Of a stretch of DNA of 17,938 nt, positions 7,052-13,960 are shown piece by piece. Numbering within the stretch: position 1 is the first letter of the stretch; each line of letters begins with the position of its first letter. The DNA is from Peptococcaceae bacterium UBA5767 (lineage in GTDB: Bacteria; Bacillota; TC1; UBA5767): contig DIET01000003.1 in the NCBI GenBank assembly GCA_002418765.1, forward strand, positions 25,785-43,722. The letters run 5' to 3'. A program made the translations under genes and the position numbers. Below the pieces are notes generated by a model that did no database searches, had not been told where the DNA came from, and worked only from the letters and a program-made list of their open reading frames with translations.

Positions 7052-9499
7052 CTACTCGAAATAACACTCTGTCTCGCTTATGTTGTTGTCTGAATCTGTG
7101 TCATAGCTCGTTGTCTCGACTGTTGCCGTGTTTGCCACTGGTGAAGTAGCCCGGGTAACCTCCACTCGGATGGTGAATGCAATCGAATCAGATGCAGCCA
7201 ACTCACCGAGACTGACATCCACAGTCCCACCACGTACCTTGCAGATCGCACCCGGAATGCTGTCTAGACCAAGAATTTCAAAAAACCTGGTTCCGCGAGC
7301 CAAATCATTCGATACCATGACATCCGTTGCCGCCTCCAAGCCATCATTGGTCACGATGATCACCCAGGAGATATAGACCCCATCGTGGATACCCTCATCG
7401 CTATCTATCACCAGGTCCACTGTTGTAAACGGCTCCGGCATTACAGTCAGTATAGCTTCGTCAGATACTACCGTTCCACGTGTGTTGCTGAGAACAACAC
7501 GATAGAGATTCCCATCCATGTTGCGTTTCGTGTTCACTGTGGTGTAGCTGGCGGAGTTGGCCCCACTGATACTTGTCCACCTTCGGCCACCATCGGAGCT
7601 CATCTCCCACTGGATGTAGGCCGACGGATAGGCACTATACTCCACCATAAAGGTGACGGGATCACCAAGAACGACCGCCGTGTTTTGAGGCTGCCCCGAA
7701 ATCTGGGGAACATATTCATTGATCACATTCAAAGTGAACAGTTGGTTCACAGCTGTTCCGACCCCATTATCCGCTGTGAAGGTCAGCTCATAGGTGCCAT
7801 CCGTACCGGTTTCCGGCGTGCCGCTTAAGGTAGCTGTATTCTGATCAAAAGTCATGCCTGAAGGCAGAGCTCCTGCTGATAAACTCACCGTCGGCGCCGG
7901 AGTCCCGGTCGTCGTGACGACAAAAGAGCCATACGTACCAATATTGAACGTTGTACTGTTGGCACTAGTGATGGTCGGCACCTCATTTACCGTCAAGGTG
8001 AAATTCTGCTGGACTCTTCCATAAGAATTGTAAGACTCAAGATTTAAAGAATAGCTACCCGCTGAACCAGCTACTGGCGTACCGCTTAAAAGCCCGCTTC
8101 CATACCCAGGAGTAAATGACACGCCTGCCGGCAAATACCCCGAGTACATCCAGACATAGGGCTCTGGTATCCCGGTAGAGGTCACTGAGAATAAACCGTT
8201 ATCCCCTACGGTAAAAGTGGCATGGTCTGCACTGGTAAAGCTAGGCGCCAATATCGGCCTCCAATTCAAAACCACATCCCCTATCCCCCAATAGCTAGAG
8301 AAATCGCTGTCCACTACGATGCGGTAGGTTGTGCCCTCAGTAGCGGTCAGATGCACCGGGTTCCCATAATATGAATCTTTTGTTACGAGCGCAAGACCAC
8401 CAACCGTATCCCCTGTGTAAATGGCAATACCCATATAATCATTGCCGTACAAGGCACCAAGCGCCTCGCTACCTTTAGTATCCCACTCATAGTCACCAGA
8501 AGCCGGTGCTGTCCAGGTCCACCAGACCGATGAAAAACTCAAATAAAAATGCTCAGGTTCGGCAAATTCTCTGGTGGCATACACGTTGTTGACGGATGAC
8601 GTGCCACTGGAGCCGCCAATCACCGTACCGGGAAATGCATCATTGGCCGGAATGTTCAAGGCAGCAACGTACGACCAATTCAGGGTGATAGGGCCACTAC
8701 TACCATACGAGTCAACAATGATGTGATAGGTTGTGCCGGCCGTTACCTGAAACGTCGTCCAGCTGTCACAGTCTGATGAAATATCGTCATTGAAGCCGAC
8801 CAAGGTCAAAGACCCCAGTTCAGTCCCGGTACATACGCCAATGGCCGTATCTATCTGGCTACCAAGGGTGTCAAAGGCCGCATAGCCCGATTCAGGAGCC
8901 GTCCAAGACCACCAGATTGTTCTCCCGGAAAACCAGGAGAAGGGTTCTCCCACTTCGGTAGTGGCACCCGTATTGTCTCCGGTCGTAGTACCGCTTGCTC
9001 CTGTGATGGTGATGGCATCGGTGAAGCCATCATTCCAAATGGACCAGTTAAGAATTATGCTGCCTGTACTAAGGTCATTGTAACCCCGAACACAGATCAT
9101 ATAAGTGACGCCCGACACAGCATCAAAGTCCACCTTACTCTGATGACTGCTACCCGCTTCATCGTTGTACACAATCTCTGTAAGTGCGGATACCTCTGTC
9201 CCTGTAAAAACCTGGAGAACAGTATCAAAATTGCTGCCAAAAGTATTGAAAGTGAATGGACCGCTCGATGGTGCTGTCCACGACCACCAGACCGAATTAG
9301 GACCGTACACCGCTGTTTCCCCGTCTTCCAAAGTAGCCCCCACATTGGTGCCGCTTGTGGTACCGCTTGCGCCAGTGATGGCGTAGGCATCGGCAAAGTT
9401 GTCATTGCTGAGCACAGCAGCACCAACCGAGCCTGGCAGCCCCAGAACAATCATGAGGCCAATCAACAGTAGCAAAACTGTAAACCTATGGTTCTTCAT
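7052..9499 (-). CDS. Large secreted modular beta-sandwich protein, riboswitch-controlled
   Basis: An 815-aa extracellular protein of unknown function, probably adhesin- or matrix-like. A signal peptide occupies 1-28 (MKNHR, hydrophobic core, cleavage near VGA-AV). Three related modules follow (about 32-154, 157-276, 285-414), each with NDxFxDA-ITGASGTT, WWSWTAPxSG, a D/N-T-x-GS strand, a YTG or FTG turn, GTTYxIxVDSY and a closing xLNW; they resemble PPC-like carbohydrate/protein-binding beta domains. Next come two putative-Ig (He_PIG-like) domains (about 418-506, 508-593) with LPAGV/LPSGM and SGTP motifs, an Ig-like domain (about 598-687) and a DUF11-like repeat (about 694-805). There is no LPXTG, membrane anchor or SLH domain, so surface attachment is unexplained; the end (ECYFE) is abrupt. 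The ATG at 9499 has AGGAG 9 nt upstream. The leader carries a c-di-GMP-II riboswitch, fitting a surface or biofilm role. No catalytic motif is seen. Confidence 0.88.
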   Translation of the reverse strand: MKNHRFTVLLLLIGLMIVLGLPGSVGAAVLSNDNFADAYAITGASGTTSGTNVGATLEDGETAVYGPNSVWWSWTAPSSGPFTFNTFGSNFDTVLQVFTGTEVSALTEIVYNDEAGSSHQSKVDFDAVSGVTYMICVRGYNDLSTGSIILNWSIWNDGFTDAITITGASGTTTGDNTGATTEVGEPFSWFSGRTIWWSWTAPESGYAAFDTLGSQIDTAIGVCTGTELGSLTLVGFNDDISSDCDSWTTFQVTAGTTYHIIVDSYGSSGPITLNWSYVAALNIPANDAFPGTVIGGSSGTSSVNNVYATREFAEPEHFYLSFSSVWWTWTAPASGDYEWDTKGSEALGALYGNDYMGIAIYTGDTVGGLALVTKDSYYGNPVHLTATEGTTYRIVVDSDFSSYWGIGDVVLNWRPILAPSFTSADHATFTVGDNGLFSVTSTGIPEPYVWMYSGYLPAGVSFTPGYGSGLLSGTPVAGSAGSYSLNLESYNSYGRVQQNFTLTVNEVPTITSANSTTFNIGTYGSFVVTTTGTPAPTVSLSAGALPSGMTFDQNTATLSGTPETGTDGTYELTFTADNGVGTAVNQLFTLNVINEYVPQISGQPQNTAVVLGDPVTFMVEYSAYPSAYIQWEMSSDGGRRWTSISGANSASYTTVNTKRNMDGNLYRVVLSNTRGTVVSDEAILTVMPEPFTTVDLVIDSDEGIHDGVYISWVIIVTNDGLEAATDVMVSNDLARGTRFFEILGLDSIPGAICKVRGGTVDVSLGELAASDSIAFTIRVEVTRATSPVANTATVETTSYDTDSDNNISETECYFE
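8258..9406 (-). repeat. Three tandem copies of a roughly 125-codon module
   Basis: Copies at about 9406-9038, 9031-8672 and 8647-8258 encode related modules inside the secreted protein. Shared residues include ITGASGTT / IGGSSGTS, the GAT-E-GE segment, WW(S/T)WTAP-SG, a TG turn, Y-I-VDS and LNW. Copy 1 and copy 2 are closest; copy 3 is more diverged. The divergence indicates an old duplication rather than a recent tandem repeat. Confidence 0.7.
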
Positions 9500-9552
9500 T
9501 CCTAATCACTCCTCGTAGAATAGATATTGCTGCCTAGTTTGCGATAACCCGT

Positions 9553-9582
9553 TCAACATTTCCGAATGTACACTCCGCCCAT
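9553..9582 (-). other. Possible 9-codon leader ORF in the secreted-protein 5' UTR
   Basis: ATG at 9582 follows an unusually strong ribosome site (GGGGAGG, 5-nt spacing) and encodes MGGVYIRKC then TGA. It lies between the riboswitch terminator and the main start. A regulatory leader peptide or a chance match are both possible; nothing else supports translation. Confidence 0.25.
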
Positions 9583-9647
9583 ATCCACCTCCCCTTCATA
9601 AAACCGATCTTGCAGTAGAAACGCACCCGTTTCCAGCATGAAGCAAC

Positions 9648-9674
9648 AAAAAAACCGACCACTCATGGTCGGTT
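9648..9674 (-). terminator. Intrinsic terminator forming the c-di-GMP riboswitch expression platform
   Basis: AACCGACCA (9674-9666) pairs with TGGTCGGTT (9661-9653) around loop TGAG, then a T-tract to 9648. The 5' arm is the conserved 3' strand of the aptamer, so folding of the aptamer and of the terminator should exclude each other. Confidence 0.85.
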
Positions 9675-9736
9675 ACGCCTTGGCTCCCGCAGGTCTAAGC
9701 GTCCAATAAAGGCCTACGTTCATTACTCCCTTAAAT
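9661..9736 (-). promoter_or_regulatory. Cyclic-di-GMP-II riboswitch aptamer
   Basis: The minus-strand RNA matches, in order, elements I recall from the class II c-di-GMP aptamer of Clostridium: AATGAA (9724-9719), a G/U-rich segment ending in UUUAUUGG (9710-9703), a helix ACGC-UU (9701-9696) with AA-G-GCGU (9681-9675, G bulge), and directly after it the hallmark AACCGACC (9674-9667). A closing helix can form between ATTTAAGG (9736-9729) and CCATGAGT (9668-9661) with one mismatch and G-U pairs. It sits in the 5' UTR of a secreted surface-type protein, the usual target class. The ligand-bound aptamer would sequester AACCGACC and prevent the terminator, predicting an ON switch. The family call is strong; the logic is inferred from the overlap. 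Confidence 0.82.
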
Positions 9737-9878
9737 ATTTTTTATTTCTATACTGACCTTCCATTTTCCTGCTGAGCATTCAAAAAAGTATCAACGGGTA
9801 TCCTATTCTCGGGACTTATGTTCTGTGTCCCTTCGGTATAAATAAAAATACAACCTTGGGTACATTCCAAAATTTTAC

Positions 9879-9907
9879 ATTATAGCCAGGCCTGAAAAGA
9901 TACTCAA
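9879..9907 (-). promoter_or_regulatory. Candidate promoter for the riboswitch/secreted-protein transcript
   Basis: TTGAGT (9907-9902), a 17-bp spacer and a perfect TATAAT (9884-9879). Initiation near 9872 would give about 136 nt of leader before the aptamer; a GGGAC/GTCCC hairpin (about 9809-9829) lies in it. It begins right after the M56 protease stop, with no terminator seen between, so some read-through from that operon is possible. Confidence 0.45.
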
Positions 9908-9934
9908 TGAAAATGAACAGTAAATAATATTGCA

Positions 9935-12010
9935 TTATGGCAAATATTGTTCTGTAATACTTGTCACATAACCATCCTTTGTAACAACTCTAAAGGGTGG
10001 CATAAAATCTGAATAGCCATCCTCAAGATAATCTTTGAACTCCTCAATACTTACAGATTCGTGGGTGACACTTTCACTCCAAATTAGGATGTTGTATTCA
10101 GTATCATCAGTTACTTGAAAATACATGGGATAACTGTTCGGATTATGAATATAAAATCCGCTTGGCATATCTTTGTCAGGGTCAATGTTAAGCTCTTTTA
10201 ATCGATCAGCATCTTCCCATGTCAACCATTCAATCTGATCTAGATGGAAAAAAGGTTTTGATAATTCCTCAATTTCAAAGTTCGAAATATACCCAATAAA
10301 ATGGCTTTCCGGCGTTTCCATAAAATCCTCTAAGGTTGCCGCATATTTGGGAACAAGATCATCCATAGACACTTGCCATTGCCCCAAGTCATTTTTTATA
10401 AACCCAATGGCAACCTGTAGAGGGTCTATCAGCCCAGAGTTTTGCCCATGATCAACTTCTTTTTGCAGTTCCCCATAATAATCCGCTATCATCATTTCTG
10501 TTTCTGGCGTAACATGATATACTGCACCGTTTCCATCCATCCAGCGCTCTACACACCAAATCCCAGACTCTCCCTGAACAACCGGTTGGGATAAAAGCAG
10601 CTGATATGTTTCGCCTGTAGAAGCTGGAAATCTGATTACAATATGACTTCCATTGAATGTTTCCCTTGGTAACATTTCATTCGTTTCGAGAAATATGCGA
10701 AGCGAAGTTTCTTGCCCTGCTGGTGTAGAAAGATCTGCTTCACCACTCCAAAGGGTACCTAAAAACTGTGGGGTCGATTGATCATAGGAAAAGACCAATA
10801 TTGGTTTACCCATACTAGCCTCCTCCGTAATCCAACCGTCAACTTCATTCATCCCTCCTGCCAACATAATCTTACTCATATCTTCAGGTTTAAGACGGTA
10901 TTCGATACTCCACAACTCTACTGCTGCTGAAGGCAGCAATTCATCAAAGGATACAATTTTCTCAAGCTTCGTTATCTTCCTATCAATAATCTTAAAATAA
11001 TACTCATCTGTGTTATAATCTGCAATTGTTGCCTCAATAAATTGATCAGCATAATCCTCGATCGACAATTGTCTTGCTTGAGGATCACTCATAAGCCCTA
11101 TACTAACTGCTATCACAACTATAAGTGCCAAAATGACAACCCAAAACACTGGTTTTTTATAACTTAAGACGTTGATAATTCTCCCTTTCATATTTCCTTC
11201 ACCAAAAGCAAGAGGGCTTCCATTTAAAATATGTCGCCCAGTAGCAAGGGATAGCAATGAATTGGCATAAGGTTTTCTGATTTCGTCATCCATTTCTTTC
11301 AGTACTCTTTCGTCACAAGAAAGCTCCATATCCGTACTCATCAATAGGAACGCAATCCAGACAAGAGGATTAAACCAATGTATGGACAGAATAGAAAAAG
11401 CTAATATTTTGATGACATGATCTTTTCGCTGGATATGAATCTGTTCATGCAAGAGGATATAATTTCGCTCCTCTTTACTCAATCCAACAGGTAGATATAT
11501 TTTTGGTCTTATCAAGCCGAGTATAAATGGTGTTTGCAAATTTTCAGCTTCAAAAATATTCTGCTCTATTGATCGTGCACTTCTAAGCTGTTTTTTTAAT
11601 TGCAAAACGGATACCAAACTATAAATAAGCAATGCCACTATTCCTAAAACCCAGATATACGTTCCTATTGCCAGAAAAATCTGTAGTGGATTCACACTTG
11701 CTCCCATGACCGGAGCAGGAAGTGAGTTGTTTACAAATGCATCCACTACTTCTATTCCGCTGTGGATCTGTGGACTTTGCTGATAGACAATATCATTAGG
11801 GATCAGTGCGGCATTTGTACTTCGTGGCATTAGGCTAAACATACTTTCAAAGGAGAACGGAATTACCAGGCGAAATCCTACCACACCCCATAAGACATAA
11901 GAGATGACTTTGGGTGCTTTTTTGAGTAGTAGTCTAACAAATATCACAAAAAGGATAACATAGCTTGCCGTATGGCTCATATTAAAAATGGAAAGAAATA
12001 GTGCGCTCAT
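9935..12010 (-). CDS. M56-family (BlaR1/MecR1-type) membrane metalloprotease with a non-PBP sensor region
   Basis: The signal-transducing partner of the BlaI-type repressor: on stimulus the cytosolic zinc protease is expected to cause loss of the repressor. The 691-aa protein has membrane segments at about 5-28, 36-52, 110-136 and 288-307. The M56 zincin is HEQIH (His188, Glu189, His192), with MELSCDE (228-234) supplying the third ligand (probably Glu229); FGEGNMKGRI (269-278) is the typical stretch before the last helix. The external part (about 310-691) is acidic and aromatic and does not show the penicillin-binding fold motifs expected of a beta-lactam sensor; the only SxxK (SMGK in the middle) lacks a matching SxN or KTG. 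The stimulus is therefore probably not a beta-lactam. Spacing to the repressor gene is 2 bp, with AAGGAG before the ATG. No beta-lactamase gene is in the window. Confidence 0.88.
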   Translation of the reverse strand: MSALFLSIFNMSHTASYVILFVIFVRLLLKKAPKVISYVLWGVVGFRLVIPFSFESMFSLMPRSTNAALIPNDIVYQQSPQIHSGIEVVDAFVNNSLPAPVMGASVNPLQIFLAIGTYIWVLGIVALLIYSLVSVLQLKKQLRSARSIEQNIFEAENLQTPFILGLIRPKIYLPVGLSKEERNYILLHEQIHIQRKDHVIKILAFSILSIHWFNPLVWIAFLLMSTDMELSCDERVLKEMDDEIRKPYANSLLSLATGRHILNGSPLAFGEGNMKGRIINVLSYKKPVFWVVILALIVVIAVSIGLMSDPQARQLSIEDYADQFIEATIADYNTDEYYFKIIDRKITKLEKIVSFDELLPSAAVELWSIEYRLKPEDMSKIMLAGGMNEVDGWITEEASMGKPILVFSYDQSTPQFLGTLWSGEADLSTPAGQETSLRIFLETNEMLPRETFNGSHIVIRFPASTGETYQLLLSQPVVQGESGIWCVERWMDGNGAVYHVTPETEMMIADYYGELQKEVDHGQNSGLIDPLQVAIGFIKNDLGQWQVSMDDLVPKYAATLEDFMETPESHFIGYISNFEIEELSKPFFHLDQIEWLTWEDADRLKELNIDPDKDMPSGFYIHNPNSYPMYFQVTDDTEYNILIWSESVTHESVSIEEFKDYLEDGYSDFMPPFRVVTKDGYVTSITEQYLP

Positions 12011-12012
12011 GG

Positions 12013-12375
12013 CTACATCTCCTTGTATTCATCAATTAATCTTTTCAACTCATCAGCCTGATGTTTGCTTAATCTTTCTCCACCAATAAAAGATGTTAAA
12101 AATTTTGGTAAGGATCCACCAAAATTCTCCTCAACGAAACGTATGCTTTGCTTTGCGTAGTATTCATCCCTTGTGATGATGGATGAAACAACCGCCTTTT
12201 CATTTTGGAATATGCCCTTTTCACATAACTTTTTCAGCACAGTATATGTTGTTGACTTTTTCCAATTCATCTCTTCTTCACATATCTTTACAAGATTACC
12301 AGAACCAATCGGCTCGTTCTGCCAGATTAATTCTGCGAACCTTTCTTCGCTTTCCGCAAGCTTATATTCCTTCAT
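12013..12375 (-). CDS. BlaI/MecI/CopY-family transcriptional repressor
   Basis: A dimeric winged-helix repressor, expected to bind the dyads in front of its own operon until the M56 protease is activated. The start is set at the ATG at 12375 (120 aa): GAGGAGG lies 6 nt upstream and the family begins close to LAESEERFAELIW. The longer frame to 12402 would run through the operator and ribosome site. The winged helix spans about 5-72, with the recognition helix KKSTTYTVLKKLCEKG (39-54); the C-terminal dimerisation helices follow. At the position of the MecI/BlaI cleavage dipeptide Asn-Phe it appears to have Ser95-Phe96, so cleavage may differ in detail. It forms an operon with the M56 protease and is probably autoregulated by the two operators at 12390-12435. 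Confidence 0.9.
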   Translation of the reverse strand: MKEYKLAESEERFAELIWQNEPIGSGNLVKICEEEMNWKKSTTYTVLKKLCEKGIFQNEKAVVSSIITRDEYYAKQSIRFVEENFGGSLPKFLTSFIGGERLSKHQADELKRLIDEYKEM

Positions 12376-12389
12376 AGAAAACCTCCTCG

Positions 12390-12406
12390 GTCTATACTCC
12401 ATCGAC
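12390..12406. promoter_or_regulatory. Operator-like dyad 1 (near the repressor ribosome site)
   Basis: GTCTATACTCCATCGAC reads GTCTA-N7-TCGAC, a dyad with one mismatch. It is identical at 13 of 17 positions to the second site centred 29 bp away. It covers the early transcribed region just upstream of the BlaI ribosome site, suitable for repressor binding. Confidence 0.5.
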
Positions 12407-12417
12407 CTTGCAACCTG

Positions 12418-12446
12418 AGTCTACACCCAATAGACCCAATTATCAA
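12418..12446 (-). promoter_or_regulatory. Promoter of the blaI-M56 operon
   Basis: TTGATA (12446-12441), a 17-bp spacer and TAGACT (12423-12418), matching the sigma-A consensus at 5/6 and 4/6. Initiation is expected near 12411. The spacer and -10 box lie inside operator-like dyad 2. Confidence 0.6.
12419..12435. promoter_or_regulatory. Operator-like dyad 2 (over the -10/spacer)
   Basis: GTCTACACCCAATAGAC is a perfect GTCTA-N7-TAGAC inverted repeat covering the -10 box and most of the spacer of the repressor operon promoter. Occupancy would block RNA polymerase, the expected autorepression by a BlaI-family protein. Confidence 0.6.
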
Positions 12447-12491
12447 CATTAATTTTTAAACTGGATAAAATTTTGTAATTTTATGGCATAC

Positions 12492-12533
12492 AAAAAACGC
12501 CCCCTGAGAGAATATGTCTCCAGATTGACGTTT
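12492..12533 (-). terminator. Rho-independent terminator before the blaI operon
   Basis: On the minus strand AACG (12532-12529) pairs with CGTT (12499-12496). Inside, CTGGAGA and TCTCTCAG form a second helix with one bulge, and six Ts follow the base. It would end transcription coming from the methyltransferase/permease operon side and insulate the blaI promoter. Confidence 0.65.
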
Positions 12534-12595
12534 GGCCACCATTCTTATTTCTCTATCACTAACCTATCCAACAACCTTAAGCAAATCCGGCAGCT

Positions 12596-12711
12596 TTAAT
12601 CAGAATCTAATAGTCCGATAACATCCAGTTTTTGATCATACATAGTTAATTGCTGTAAAGCTCCATGGTGTGGTTTGGCTGATACATTTGATCTTCTTTG
12701 GTTTCAACCAT
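12596..12711 (-). pseudogene. Short frameshifted coding remnant, family unknown
   Basis: From the ATG at 12711 one frame reads MVETKEDQMYQPNHTMEL and then runs off into a stop. The neighbouring frame continues coherently as ALQQLTMYDQKLDVIGLLDSD and ends at 12596. One missing base in the ATGGAGCTT region would join them. I do not recognise the protein. It abuts the broken ACT-domain gene, so this segment seems to be decaying. Chance open frames remain possible. Confidence 0.3.
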
Positions 12712-12746
12712 GAAATACCGAAAGCTTCACAGGCTCAGTACCAAAA

Positions 12747-13138
12747 TCAGCTGATCACATAACCAGCGCCTGACAGTACTTCCAAGGCCTTCAGATAATT
12801 CTCTTTTTGGTCAAAATATAGTCTGTATTGTACGTGGATAGAGCCATTATTCCAATACTATGCTCTGCCAGGAGCGTTGCTATTTTTGCAAGTATGCCAA
12901 TCAAAGAAAAATCCAAAACGCCTTGGATCCCAAACGCTTTCCAACCATCTTCTCGTAGCACTGCATCATCTGGTACATTTTCTGTCATACAAATCAAAGA
13001 GTTTTCTTCATCCGTTTTACCAATGAAAAAATACTCATTTGTGAAATCCCATGACGAAAAATCTCTTACCTGGCATACCGAAAAATCATCCTCCAGATCA
13101 AAACCAGCAACCTAGATATCGTGCGCCAATTGAATCAT
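12747..13138 (-). pseudogene. Broken ACT-domain protein gene
   Basis: The minus-strand frame VAGFDLEDDFSVCQV... FFIGKTDEENSLICMTENVP... GWKAFGIQGVLDFSLIGILAKIATLLAEHSIGI... STYNTDYILTKK is clearly a small amino-acid-binding ACT-domain protein (family about 130 aa). Two lesions are visible. A TAG follows the first eight codons (MIQLAHDI then stop) if the ATG at 13138 is the start. A single-base loss in the A-run at about 12804-12808 ends the frame at 12791 with KRII. Restoring one A continues as KENYLKALEVLSGAGYVIS to a stop at 12747, giving the family's length. A fragment from a later start would lack the N-terminal strand. A sequencing error in the A-run could explain the second lesion but not the TAG. 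Confidence 0.7.
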
Positions 13139-13250
13139 GCTCTACCACTCTCTTGTCACTGCTGTAGAGCAACAGTTCCGTTTGCACAGTCTTCGCCTCC
13201 CAGGCGCTTACAAAATTTCTGCTGATGTCTTTGCTTGCAAGCATAGACAT
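13098..13250 (-). CDS. Small 50-codon ORF of unknown function, possibly a gene fragment
   Basis: The frame starts with two ATGs (13250 and 13244). AGGAG lies 7 nt before the second, which I consider the better start (48 aa). It encodes a basic/acidic, soluble-looking peptide (SRNFVSAWEAKTVQTELLLY, then DKRVVEHDSIGARYLGCWF) with good coding character. I recognise no family. It lies 60 bp after the second methyltransferase gene and overlaps the apparent 5' end of the broken ACT gene in another frame. It may be a real small protein at the end of the PadR operon, or the front of a truncated larger gene. Confidence 0.4.
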   Translation of the reverse strand: MSMLASKDISRNFVSAWEAKTVQTELLLYSSDKRVVEHDSIGARYLGCWF

Positions 13251-13309
13251 ACTCCTACCCTATAGGGGCACTGCATAAAAAGACAAAAAAATGACATTCA
13301 ATAATAACA

Positions 13310-13960
13310 TCAAATGAGATGATTCTCTGAGTCCCTATAATCCATCGGTTTACAAATATACCAATTGGCCATGACATCTACTTGCACAACAGAGACTTCA
13401 GAAAAACAGGCGCTCATTTCCGCCAGACAGTCTTTCATCTCCATCTCCGCATGTTTGATAAAATGAAAGTAGTCCCCACCCTCCAACCATTCGATAAGAG
13501 ACGTAAAAAACGATCTCTTCTTGTTGTAATCGTGGATGATCACGTACTTTCTGGCCACTCTGCTCATTTCAGCATACAGCCGTTTTCTCTCATTCGCTTC
13601 CAAGCCGTGTGCCACATAGGATGAGATGGCCAAATCAAAACTGTTGTCTCCAAATGACAAGCCTTTCATCACATTTCCTTGCAAAAATCTTATATCTTTG
13701 TTCTCTGATTTGCTCATGCCAATGGCAAGCATTTTTTTTGCTGGATCGATCCCTGTCACGGTCATGCCCCTGTCATTCAGTACAGAGCACAACGCCCCGG
13801 TACCGCATCCCACATCAATGATCGTTTCAAACAAGGATAGATCCATTTGCTCCTTCACGCGTTCCACAATCGCAGCATAATGTTTTTTCTGTTTGTGGTA
13901 AAACAGGCCATACACAGGTGCAATCAGATTGAATAACCAACTACTTTCCTTTTCTCCCAA
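13310..13960 (-). CDS. Class I SAM-dependent methyltransferase (second of the operon pair)
   Basis: The 216-aa cytosolic enzyme has motif I IDVGCGTG (48-55), the acidic ribose-binding residue in GIDP (Asp73), GNVMKGLSFGDNSFDLAISSYVAHGL around motifs II-III, and a C-terminal part with WLEGGDYFHFIKHAEMEM. It is of the UbiE-like Methyltransf_11 type; the substrate is unknown. The start is TTG at 13960, 20 bp inside the preceding methyltransferase gene, with GGGGTG about 7 nt upstream; the next Met is residue 39, past the expected N-terminal helix, so the TTG is preferred. The cysteine pattern of ArsM arsenite methyltransferases is absent (only scattered Cys). The context is a PadR-controlled operon with two permease halves and another methyltransferase. 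Confidence 0.85.
   Translation of the reverse strand: MGEKESSWLFNLIAPVYGLFYHKQKKHYAAIVERVKEQMDLSLFETIIDVGCGTGALCSVLNDRGMTVTGIDPAKKMLAIGMSKSENKDIRFLQGNVMKGLSFGDNSFDLAISSYVAHGLEANERKRLYAEMSRVARKYVIIHDYNKKRSFFTSLIEWLEGGDYFHFIKHAEMEMKDCLAEMSACFSEVSVVQVDVMANWYICKPMDYRDSENHLI

Noticed and set aside
11157..12010. Assignment of the M56 protease as a true beta-lactam receptor BlaR1
   Set aside because: The membrane protease domain fits, but the external region shows no credible penicillin-binding motifs and no beta-lactamase or PBP2a gene is nearby.
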